DNA of 64,000 nucleotides, taken from contig JAIEMN010000002.1 in the NCBI GenBank assembly GCA_019752115.1, positions 124,001-188,000 on the forward strand. Reading direction: 5' to 3'. The notes beneath the pieces were generated by a model. That model was not told the origin of the DNA. It worked only from the letters and a program-made list of their open reading frames with translations, and searched no databases. The stretch is from Gemmatimonadaceae bacterium (GTDB taxonomy: Bacteria > Gemmatimonadota > Gemmatimonadetes > Gemmatimonadales > Gemmatimonadaceae). A program made the position numbers and the translations under genes. Shown here piece after piece: positions 31,764 through 39,224 of this stretch (the stretch's first letter is position 1; each line of letters opens with the position of its first letter).

Positions 31764-32659
31764 TACGCCTCCACCGGCACGCGTCCGCCGGACACCTCCG
31801 CCAAGCGGTGGAAGTACACATCCTCGAGGTCCGGCTCCATCGCCGCGAATCCGTCACCGGGATTGGACTCAGCATAGACGTGCAACACCGTGTTACCGGC
31901 CGCCATGCGCGTGGAGATCACCTGATACTGCCGCTTGTAGTCATCCGCCTGCGCGCGCGGGATCGTGCGGCGCCAGATGCGGCCGCGCACTTCGTCGATA
32001 ATGCGCTCGGGCTCGCCCTGCACCACCACCTGCCCCTTGTTGATGATCGCCATCTGCGAGCACAGCTCACGCACATCCTCGACGATGTGCGTGGAGAGAA
32101 TCACGACGACATCCTCGCCGATGTCGGCGAGCAGATTGAGAAAGCGGTTGCGCTCGGTGGGATCGAGACCGGCCGTGGGCTCGTCCACGATGAGCAGCTT
32201 GGGGCTGCCGGCAAGGGCGATGGCGATCCCCAGCCGCTGCTTCATGCCGCCGGAGTAGCCGCCGACGCTCTTCTTGCGCACGTCGTACAGGTTGACCTGC
32301 TGCAGCAGCGTGCCCACCAGATCCTTGCGCTCGCCGGGGTTCACGACGCCCTTGAGGGTGGCAAAGTGATCGAGGATCGCCTCGGCGGGCATGTTGGGGT
32401 AGAGCCCAAACTCCTGCGGCAGATAGCCCAGCTGGGAGCGCAACCGCTCCGGCTCCTTGAGCACGTCGATGTCGCGGAAGGTGATGCTCCCGCTGTCGGG
32501 CGGCTGGAGGGTGGCGATCGTCCGCATCAGCGACGACTTGCCGGCGCCATTGGGCCCCAACAGCCCGAACATCCCCGGCGGGATCGTGAGCGAGATGTCG
32601 TGAAGGGCGCGGACCCCGTTGGGGTAGGTCTTCGCGATGCGGTCGATGCGGAGAGTCAT
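31763..32659 (-). CDS. ABC transporter ATP-binding protein
   Basis: A 298-aa ATPase. Walker A is GPNGAGKSS, the signature is GYSGGMKQRLG, Walker B is LLIVDEPTAGLDP, and the H-loop is LSTHIVED, all intact. The C-terminal 60 residues (RIIDEVRGRIWRRTIP onward) are the usual extension of ABC-2-type drug or lipid exporters. It partners the permease-peptidase fusion, whose start overlaps this stop. The gene is divergent from the GNAT-aminotransferase fusion. The ATG is at 32659. Confidence 0.94.
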   Translation of the reverse strand: MTLRIDRIAKTYPNGVRALHDISLTIPPGMFGLLGPNGAGKSSLMRTIATLQPPDSGSITFRDIDVLKEPERLRSQLGYLPQEFGLYPNMPAEAILDHFATLKGVVNPGERKDLVGTLLQQVNLYDVRKKSVGGYSGGMKQRLGIAIALAGSPKLLIVDEPTAGLDPTERNRFLNLLADIGEDVVVILSTHIVEDVRELCSQMAIINKGQVVVQGEPERIIDEVRGRIWRRTIPRAQADDYKRQYQVISTRMAAGNTVLHVYAESNPGDGFAAMEPDLEDVYFHRLAEVSGGRVPVEA

Positions 32660-32792
32660 ATGGCTCGCAGTTCAGGAATCGGACAAGCGTGGCCGCTACG
32701 ATGCGTTCCAACGGCGTGATGGGCAACTTTGTGTCAGCCCATCCGTCATCTGACGTATTCCGGGAATGCGAACCGCGGGGCAAGTTGACGCC

Positions 32793-34403
32793 ATGCCCTC
32801 AACGACCGCGGCCACGGCTGGCCGGGCGCGCCTCGCGACGCCCGACGACATGGAGGCGATCCACCGTCTCAACTACCGCACGTTCGTCGAGGAAATCCCG
32901 CAGCACCCGCCGAACGCCGAGCGTCGGCTGGTGGACCGGTTCCACGACGAGAATCTCTATGTCGTGTACGAGGTCGACGGTGAGGTGGTGGGCATGGTGT
33001 GCGGTCGGGCGCAGCGCCCCTTTTCGCTCGACCAGAAGCTGGGCCCCATCGATACGTGGCTGCCGCCGCACACACGCGCCGTGGAGATCCGTCTGCTGGC
33101 GGTAGACCCAGCGTATCGTGCCACCCGGGTCCTCGCGCGCCTGCTGCAAACGCTCATTGCCCACTTTGTCGGGCAGGGCTTCGACCTGGGTGTGCTCTCG
33201 GGTACCACACGGCAGCTTGCCCTCTATGGTCACATGGGGTGCGTGCCCTTCGCCCATCGCATCGGGACGCCCGGTGCCGAGTATCAGCCGATGTATCTCG
33301 AGTTGGAAACCGTGGCGGCGCGCGCGTCGCTGTGGCCGGATACCGCCTCACTGACATCGCGGGTGGCACGTCCGACAGGTGGACGCTTTCTGCCGGGACC
33401 CGTGGCGATGTACGACGCCGTGCGCCGCGCCTTCGCCGAGCCGCCGACCTCCCATCGCGCCACCGACTTCCTCGCGCAGCATGCGCGGGTCCGCGCGGCG
33501 CTGTGCGCACGCACCCACGCGCGTCACGGCTCGTTGCTGCTCGGCTCGGGGACCCTCGCGAACGATGTCGTGGGCGCGCAGCTGGCGCAGCTGCCGGGCC
33601 GCGGCGTCGTGCTCGCGAACGGCGAGTTTGGTCAGCGTCTGGTGGATCACGCACGTCGGCTCGGCTTGCGGCATACGGTGGTGTCCGCGCCGTGGGGCGA
33701 GCCCATGGATTGGGACGGCGTCGAGCTCGCCATGCGCGAAGCGCAGGCCACCTGGCTCTGGGCGGTCCACTCCGAAACGTCCACCGGGGTGGTGAACGAT
33801 CTCGACGCGCTGCGCCGCATCGCCAGTGCGCACGACGCGCGCCTCGCGCTCGATGCCATCAGCAGCCTGGGTGCGCTCCCGCTGTCGCTCGCCGGCGTGT
33901 GGATGGCGAGCGCCGTCAGCGGGAAGGCTATCGGCGCCTATCCGGGCATCGCGATCGTCCTGCACGAGGACACCCCGGCCCCCCACGCCAACATCCCGCG
34001 CTATCTCGACCTCGGCTACGCCGTGGCATCAGGCGGGGTGCCCTTCACGCAATCGTCCAACCTGCTCGCAGCGCTCGATGCCGCGCTCACAGCCAAGGAC
34101 TGGTCAGCTACGTACACGGAGCGCGTACGATGGAGCGCCTGGCTGCGACAGTCGCTCAGCGCCGCCGGTCTCACCGTGCTCGCTCCTGCGGCGGTCGCAT
34201 CACCCGTGGTGCATACCATCGCGTTGCCCCCGGAGGTGGATGCACAATGCGTGGGGGACGCCCTACGCGGGCAGGGATGGGACATCGCGTTCGAGAGCGA
34301 GTACCTCCGCGCGCGGAACTGGGTGCAGATCTGCCTGATGGGAGCGATCAGCGGGGGGCAGGTGCGGGGCGTGGTGCGGGCGCTGGTGACTGCACTGCGA
34401 TAA
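32793..34403 (+). CDS. GNAT acetyltransferase fused to class V-like aminotransferase
   Basis: A 536-aa two-domain protein. Residues about 10-180 are a GNAT N-acetyltransferase (ATPDDMEAIHRLNYRTF; RLLAVDPAYRATRVLARLLQ; LYGHMGCVPF). Residues about 200-530 are a fold-type I PLP enzyme of the class V group (serine-pyruvate or phosphonate-type), with the SGSGTLANDVVGAQ-like cofactor loop (written LGSGTLANDVVGAQ here), HSETSTGV, DAISSLGALPL and the Schiff-base Lys in AVSGKAIGAYPG. One enzyme may make an amine and the other acetylate it. The ATG at 32793 is preferred; the frame is open 27 bases upstream. A hairpin follows at 34407. Confidence 0.82.
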   Translation: MPSTTAATAGRARLATPDDMEAIHRLNYRTFVEEIPQHPPNAERRLVDRFHDENLYVVYEVDGEVVGMVCGRAQRPFSLDQKLGPIDTWLPPHTRAVEIRLLAVDPAYRATRVLARLLQTLIAHFVGQGFDLGVLSGTTRQLALYGHMGCVPFAHRIGTPGAEYQPMYLELETVAARASLWPDTASLTSRVARPTGGRFLPGPVAMYDAVRRAFAEPPTSHRATDFLAQHARVRAALCARTHARHGSLLLGSGTLANDVVGAQLAQLPGRGVVLANGEFGQRLVDHARRLGLRHTVVSAPWGEPMDWDGVELAMREAQATWLWAVHSETSTGVVNDLDALRRIASAHDARLALDAISSLGALPLSLAGVWMASAVSGKAIGAYPGIAIVLHEDTPAPHANIPRYLDLGYAVASGGVPFTQSSNLLAALDAALTAKDWSATYTERVRWSAWLRQSLSAAGLTVLAPAAVASPVVHTIALPPEVDAQCVGDALRGQGWDIAFESEYLRARNWVQICLMGAISGGQVRGVVRALVTALR

Positions 34404-34406
34404 CGG

Positions 34407-34510
34407 CGGAAGCCTGTACTGCGGAAGCTGAACCGCGGGAGCTGGACGGCGAGAACCGCAGTTCCCGATGTTCGGCTTCCGATGTTCAGCTTCCGATGTA
34501 CAGGCTTCCG
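34407..34510. terminator. Large hairpin between convergent genes
   Basis: Two arms of 27 bp (34407-34433 and 34484-34510) are inverse complements apart from a few bases and hold the words GGAAGCCTGTAC and GGAAGCTGAAC. A further nested pair lies inside. There is no long T-run, but its place between the aminotransferase fusion and hemA suggests bidirectional termination. Confidence 0.7.
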
Positions 34511-34523
34511 TCGTACCCGCCGT

Positions 34524-35663
34524 TCAGGCGCGCGTCAGCTCTCGCAGTACCAATCGCGCCACTCGTCGGGCGACTTCGTCGGCGGGCTCATCGCCGTGCG
34601 CGGTGGCGAAGGCGACCGCCTGCTCTTCGAGGGCGCCGAGACGCTGGCCGAGTTGCACGCGGTGGGTTTCGCGCGCGCAGCGGGCGAGTTCTTGCTGCAG
34701 CGCGATACTCGCGCGACGCGCGCGCGCCTCGCGAATGGCGGGCGCGGCGGCGTCTTCGAGCTGGTCGAGCGTCACCACCTCGATGCCGGGGGCCGCAAAG
34801 CCCACCGCGATCGCACCCGGTACGCCGAGATCGATCCAGAGGGCGCGATTGGCGCGGCGAGGCAGCGCCAGCGCCTGCGTCATCCCGCCGACCATGGGCG
34901 ATGTCACGTGCACCGCGAACACCACCACATCGGCCTTCGCCACCGCGTCATCCCGCGTGGCCCACGGTGCCACGGGCACGTGGAAGGTGTGCGCGAGGGC
35001 TTCCGCGCGCGCATCGGTGCGCGAGGTGACGGTCGCGCGCACGCCCGCCACTGGCTCAAGACGAAGCGCCTCGAGCACCGTGCGGGCCGCATCACCCGAC
35101 CCTACCACCAGCACTTCGCGCGGGCGGGTCGTGTCATACGACGCACCGACCTGGCGCGCTATGCAGTCGCGGACACGCTTGCCGAGCGATGGGTCCGCGT
35201 CGGTGCCCATCGCCGCGCGAATGTGGCGCGACGCGTCCACGGCCTGCCGGAAGAGGCGATCGATCGGCCCCTGCGCCATGCCTGCATCATGCGCCGCCTG
35301 CCACGCACGCTTGAGCTGACCGGCAATCTCCGGCTCGCCGAAGCGCGCCGAGCGCATACCGGCGGTCACGGCAAAGAGATGCCGCACCGCCAGGTCGGCG
35401 TCCGCGCGGTCCACGAACAACGCCTCGCCGCCGCGCACACGGCGGACGAGGGTGTCGTGGAACCACGCGCCGAGGTCGTCCTCACCCCACCAGTACAACT
35501 CGGTGCGATGACAGGTGCTGAGCAGCACCGCGTTGGCCCCCTGCCCCTGGAGCGCCACCAGCGCCTGCTCGAGCCGCTCCGGCGTGAGCCGCAGGCGACC
35601 GATCAGATCATGCTCATTGTGTTCGTGTGAGCAGCTGACGACGTGGAAGGGGAGCAGGAACAT
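34524..35663 (-). CDS. hemA: Glutamyl-tRNA reductase
   Basis: A 379-aa enzyme that reduces glutamyl-tRNA to glutamate-1-semialdehyde, the first step of haem synthesis by the C5 route. The catalytic Cys51 lies in LLSTCHRTELYWW (the family usually has TCNRxE). The NADPH domain has EVLVVGSGDAARTV and a C-terminal helical dimer domain. The N-terminus (FHVVSCSHEHNEHDL) diverges from the usual GLSHKTAP signature and the protein is a little shorter than the typical 420 aa. The start at 35663 lies 11 bp after the hemH stop, so hemH and hemA are co-transcribed. A hairpin follows. Confidence 0.88.
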   Translation of the reverse strand: MFLLPFHVVSCSHEHNEHDLIGRLRLTPERLEQALVALQGQGANAVLLSTCHRTELYWWGEDDLGAWFHDTLVRRVRGGEALFVDRADADLAVRHLFAVTAGMRSARFGEPEIAGQLKRAWQAAHDAGMAQGPIDRLFRQAVDASRHIRAAMGTDADPSLGKRVRDCIARQVGASYDTTRPREVLVVGSGDAARTVLEALRLEPVAGVRATVTSRTDARAEALAHTFHVPVAPWATRDDAVAKADVVVFAVHVTSPMVGGMTQALALPRRANRALWIDLGVPGAIAVGFAAPGIEVVTLDQLEDAAAPAIREARARRASIALQQELARCARETHRVQLGQRLGALEEQAVAFATAHGDEPADEVARRVARLVLRELTRA

Positions 35664-35674
35664 GGACGCCTCGA

Positions 35675-36910
35675 TCAGAGACCGGCCACCGACTCTTCCA
35701 GCGCCTCGTGATGCGCCGCGGACACACAGGCCGACGGCGTTGCCACCGTCGCCGCCATCGGGGAGGCCGCCGCGAGTCGTGACGGCACACCGCGGCAGGC
35801 CGCGTTGGTGCAGCCAGGGCACTTGCGACGGTAGTTCGGACCGAACGGCTTCCCCTCGGCGAGGTGCTCGAAGACGATATCGGCGAGCGCGTCGAGGAAC
35901 TCGGTGCGGCCGTTGAGGGCCGGCGCCCGCTTGTAGCCCGTCATGCCGAGATTGTGGGCCAACTCCCCGTATTCGAGGTCGAGCTCCGACAGCGTTTCGA
36001 TGTGATCGCTCGTGAAGGCGATCGGCACCACGAGCAGATTCTTCTCGCCGCGATGCCCGAGTTGCTCGATGACCGTTTCCGTGCTCGGCCCCAACCAACG
36101 GAGCGGGCCGACTTCCGACTGGTAGCTCACCATGTACGGATTGCGGAGGCCGATTGCCTCCACCACGCGGCTCACGGTGGCGCCGATCTCGGCGGGGTAC
36201 GCATCCCCGCGATCGATCACCTTGAGCGGCAGCGAGTGCGCACTGAACAGCACCAGCACGTCATCGCGTTCGGCCTCGGGATACTGCTCGAGGCCATCCT
36301 CCACCGCGCTGGCCATGGCGCGCACAAAGCCCGGGTGCTCGCCCCACCGGTCGATGATGCTCCACTCGAACGCGTCCTTGGTTCCCGTCCGCTCGGCGGC
36401 GCGCCACAGATCGTTCAGGCTCGAGCCGGTCGTGGAGCACGACCACTGCGGATACTGCGTGAAGGCCACCGCGCGCGTGATGCCGTCGGCCTTCATCTGC
36501 TGCAGCGCATCATCCGCGAACGGGTGCGTGTAGCGGAACGCCACGTAGAACTTGTGCGGGGCCGTCTCCGGCGACATTTCGTCGAGCCGCTTGCACATCG
36601 CTTCGCCCTGCAGCGAGGTCCACTTGAGAATCGGCGATCCGCCACCGATGCGCTCATACAGCTTGCGCACCTTGGGCGCGCGGCGCGTGGCGATGAACTT
36701 CCCCAGCACATCCTGCCAGGGGAGTTGGATGATCTCCCGGTCGGCGAAGAGGCGGAGCAGGAATGGCTCCACATCGTCGAGCGTGGCCGGTCCACCCAGG
36801 TTCATCATCACGATGCCGGTGCCACCCCGGGTCGAACCGGTCGTGGCGGGGGCCGCGGGGTGCGTCGTCGCAACAGGGCGGCGGAACGGGAGCACATCAG
36901 TGGGCGTCAT
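35675..36910 (-). CDS. hemH: Ferrochelatase with [2Fe-2S] cysteine set
   Basis: A 411-aa enzyme that inserts Fe2+ into protoporphyrin IX, the last step of haem synthesis. Family motifs are VMMNLGGPATLDDVEPFL, LFSAHSLPLKV and the VSYQSEVGPLRWLGP segment. It carries all four cysteine positions that bind a [2Fe-2S] cluster in human-type ferrochelatase: Cys in QWSCSTTGSS and C-x2-C-x4-C in RKCPGCTNAACRG. A 35-residue Ala-rich extension follows. The ATG at 36910 is chosen, but 36928 or 36991 could also start the protein. The upstream region holds a palindrome and a dyad also found at tetR. hemA follows. Confidence 0.92.
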   Translation of the reverse strand: MTPTDVLPFRRPVATTHPAAPATTGSTRGGTGIVMMNLGGPATLDDVEPFLLRLFADREIIQLPWQDVLGKFIATRRAPKVRKLYERIGGGSPILKWTSLQGEAMCKRLDEMSPETAPHKFYVAFRYTHPFADDALQQMKADGITRAVAFTQYPQWSCSTTGSSLNDLWRAAERTGTKDAFEWSIIDRWGEHPGFVRAMASAVEDGLEQYPEAERDDVLVLFSAHSLPLKVIDRGDAYPAEIGATVSRVVEAIGLRNPYMVSYQSEVGPLRWLGPSTETVIEQLGHRGEKNLLVVPIAFTSDHIETLSELDLEYGELAHNLGMTGYKRAPALNGRTEFLDALADIVFEHLAEGKPFGPNYRRKCPGCTNAACRGVPSRLAAASPMAATVATPSACVSAAHHEALEESVAGL

Positions 36911-37037
36911 GGACACATAGATCGGCATTGGAACCGGCGCAAACAATTCCGGTTCTCTACCAGTTCGCGTCCGTAATGCTCCGTAGGGCAAACTGTGCCT
37001 GGCGCACGATTCTCCCCGACATTCCGGTAGGGTTTTA

Positions 37038-37063
37038 TAAGTCGTTATATATCAACGACTTAG
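37038..37063. promoter_or_regulatory. Dyad upstream of hemH, shared with the tetR region
   Basis: Arms TAAGTCGTT (37038-37046) and AACGACTTA (37054-37062) are a perfect inverted repeat with a 7-bp spacer. Bases 37038-37063 align without gaps to 3809-3834 at 20 of 26 positions. It lies 128 bp or more upstream of the chosen hemH start and contains AT-rich hexamers where a promoter could form. Confidence 0.6.
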
Positions 37064-37073
37064 ATTAGATCGA

Positions 37074-39164
37074 TCATGGACCGATCGGTCCCATCCGGAA
37101 GAGGCTCCAGGGCCAGCTGAGCGCCCCGGGCTCGGTGCCGAGCAGAAACCACTCTGTATAGCGGTTTTCGGCGAGGGTTTTGGCGTCGGCGGGCTTGCCG
37201 GTGGTGCGGTCCATTTCCGCGGAGACGAGGCCCGGTGGCGGGGTCCATGCACCACTGGGTTTGCTCCCGTATGCGGCGGCGATGATCCGTCCAGCGATGG
37301 GGGCCGCCAGCGTGCCACCGGCAGCGCCGGGCGCGATCATCGCCGGCTTGTCGAAACCGAGCCAGACCCCGAGCACGAGCTCCGGGGTCATGCCCACGAA
37401 CCAGACATCGGTATTGTCGTTCGTTGTCCCGGTCTTGCCCGCAACGCGGACCTGCGGTGGAACGATCTTCCGGAGGGCCGTCGCGGTGCCGCGATTCACG
37501 ACGTCGGTCATGATGTCGCGCATGATGAACGCCACCCGCGGGTCCATGGCGGGGCGCGCCGGCGAGCCCGGCGGCGAGAACACGGCCTTGCCGGTGCGGT
37601 CATCGATGCGGGCAATGAAGCGCGGATCGACCCCGACTCCTCCGTTGTCGAAGCTGGCATAGGCCGCCACGAAGTCGAGCGGCTGCACGACGCTCGCACC
37701 GAGCGCACTCGACGGGTAGGGGGCGATCGGTGCGCGCAGGCCGGCGCGGCGCGCCAGCGCCGTCACCGAGTCCATGCCGACACTGAGTGCGAGTTGTACT
37801 GCCACCGGGTTGCGCGAGCGCGTCAGCGCCTCGCGCAGCGTGAGCATGCCGAGGAAGGTGTTGTCGGCGTTGTCGGGGCTGTAGATCTGCCCGTTGTCGA
37901 GCCGGAGATGCAGTGCCGTGTCGGCGACGAGGGCAGTGGGCGTGAGCCCCTGCGCGATGGCCTGCGCATAGACAAACGCCTTGAAGCTTGAGCCGGGCTG
38001 GCGGTTGCCGTCGACCGCACGGTTGAAGCTCGAGCGCGCGTAATCACGCCCCCCCACGAGCGCGCGGACTTCGCCGGTCGTTGGGTCGAGCACGACGGCC
38101 GCCCCCTCGAGGCAGGCGTCCACGCGCGGCTTCTTGCCGGCGGGCGGCGAGGAGTCGGCGCGCGCGGCACACCGCTGCCCACGGAAGCCGGGGCGCGATT
38201 CGATCTCGTCGATGCCGCTCGAGAGCGCCTGCTGCGCGGCGCGCTGCAGGCCGGCGTCGATGGTGGTATGAATGCGATAGCCACCCTGCGTGACGGGGAC
38301 GCCGGCGCGTTCGGCCTGCACGCGCACGACATCGGTGACCCAGGGCGCGACGGCGGCGCTCGGGGTGATCGTGCGAACCGGTTCCCGTTGCGCCGCGCTC
38401 GCCTGCGCGGCGGTGATGTACCCTTGGGCGGCCATCAGCGCGAGGACGGTGTTGCGTCGCTCGCGATTGCGATCGGGGTACTTGGCCGGATCGTACAGCA
38501 CCGGGCTCTTGGGCATCGAGGCCAGACTGGCCGCTTCGGCCAGTGTGAGCTCGGCGGCGCCTTTCCCGAAGTACTGGCGCGCCGCCATCTCGATGCCGTA
38601 GGCGCCGCGCCCGAAGGAGATCTGGTTCAGGAACGCCTCAAGGATCTGTTCCTTGTTGTAGTGACGTTCCATCTCGCGCGCCGCCTGCTGCTCGCGCAGC
38701 TTGCGCCCCGGCGACTTGTCCCGCCGGTCGATCACATCGGGGTGCATGTTGCCCACGAGGAGCTGCGTAATGGTGCTGGCCCCGCGCATTTCGCCCTTGG
38801 TCACGGCGTCCTTGAGCGCACCGGCGACGCCGACGAGGTCCACCCCATCGTGCTGGTAGAAGCGTTTGTCCTCGACCGCGATGAACGCCTGCCCGACGTA
38901 CTTGGGGAGGCTGCGGACCGAGATACTGATGCGCCGCTCGCGACCGAACTGACCGATGACGGCGCCATCTCGGGCGAGCACCACCGAGGCCTGCGGCGGG
39001 GTGATGATGCGCCACGGTTCACCGGTACCGGCACCGGGGGCGCTCGCCGCGGGCGCGCCCCCCTGCGCGGGGAGCACGCCGGGCAGGACGGGAACGGCCG
39101 ACATGGCCACCATCGCGGCGATGGTGGCGCGACGGGTGCACCAGGTCATGCGGAGAAAAGCCAT
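37074..39164 (-). CDS. Class A penicillin-binding protein (transglycosylase-transpeptidase)
   Basis: A 696-aa peptidoglycan synthase that polymerises glycan chains and cross-links peptides outside the cytoplasmic membrane. The glycosyltransferase domain has AVEDKRFYQHDGVD with the catalytic Glu, GASTITQLL and NQISFGRGAYGIE. The transpeptidase domain has SxxK in PGSSFKAF, SRN and KTGTTND. The N-terminus has only a short hydrophobic stretch (AAMVAMSAVPVLPGVL) ending in AQGG, so it could be a cleaved signal rather than a standard membrane anchor. Its last codons overlap the palindrome at 37078. It could be PBP1a-like, or a PbpC-type relative. Confidence 0.9.
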   Translation of the reverse strand: MAFLRMTWCTRRATIAAMVAMSAVPVLPGVLPAQGGAPAASAPGAGTGEPWRIITPPQASVVLARDGAVIGQFGRERRISISVRSLPKYVGQAFIAVEDKRFYQHDGVDLVGVAGALKDAVTKGEMRGASTITQLLVGNMHPDVIDRRDKSPGRKLREQQAAREMERHYNKEQILEAFLNQISFGRGAYGIEMAARQYFGKGAAELTLAEAASLASMPKSPVLYDPAKYPDRNRERRNTVLALMAAQGYITAAQASAAQREPVRTITPSAAVAPWVTDVVRVQAERAGVPVTQGGYRIHTTIDAGLQRAAQQALSSGIDEIESRPGFRGQRCAARADSSPPAGKKPRVDACLEGAAVVLDPTTGEVRALVGGRDYARSSFNRAVDGNRQPGSSFKAFVYAQAIAQGLTPTALVADTALHLRLDNGQIYSPDNADNTFLGMLTLREALTRSRNPVAVQLALSVGMDSVTALARRAGLRAPIAPYPSSALGASVVQPLDFVAAYASFDNGGVGVDPRFIARIDDRTGKAVFSPPGSPARPAMDPRVAFIMRDIMTDVVNRGTATALRKIVPPQVRVAGKTGTTNDNTDVWFVGMTPELVLGVWLGFDKPAMIAPGAAGGTLAAPIAGRIIAAAYGSKPSGAWTPPPGLVSAEMDRTTGKPADAKTLAENRYTEWFLLGTEPGALSWPWSLFRMGPIGP
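37078..37091. promoter_or_regulatory. Putative TetR operator upstream of hemH
   Basis: GGACCGATCGGTCC, a perfect 14-bp palindrome identical to the core of the tetR operator at 3890. It overlaps the last codons of the PBP gene (stop at 37074-37076) and lies about 15 bp upstream of the hemH dyad. Regulation of hemH by TetR is inferred. Confidence 0.65.
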
Positions 39165-39224
39165 AGCGGAATTTTACACGGTTCAGCCGGTACGGTTCGG
39201 GCGACTCGGGGCGTATTTTCCAGC

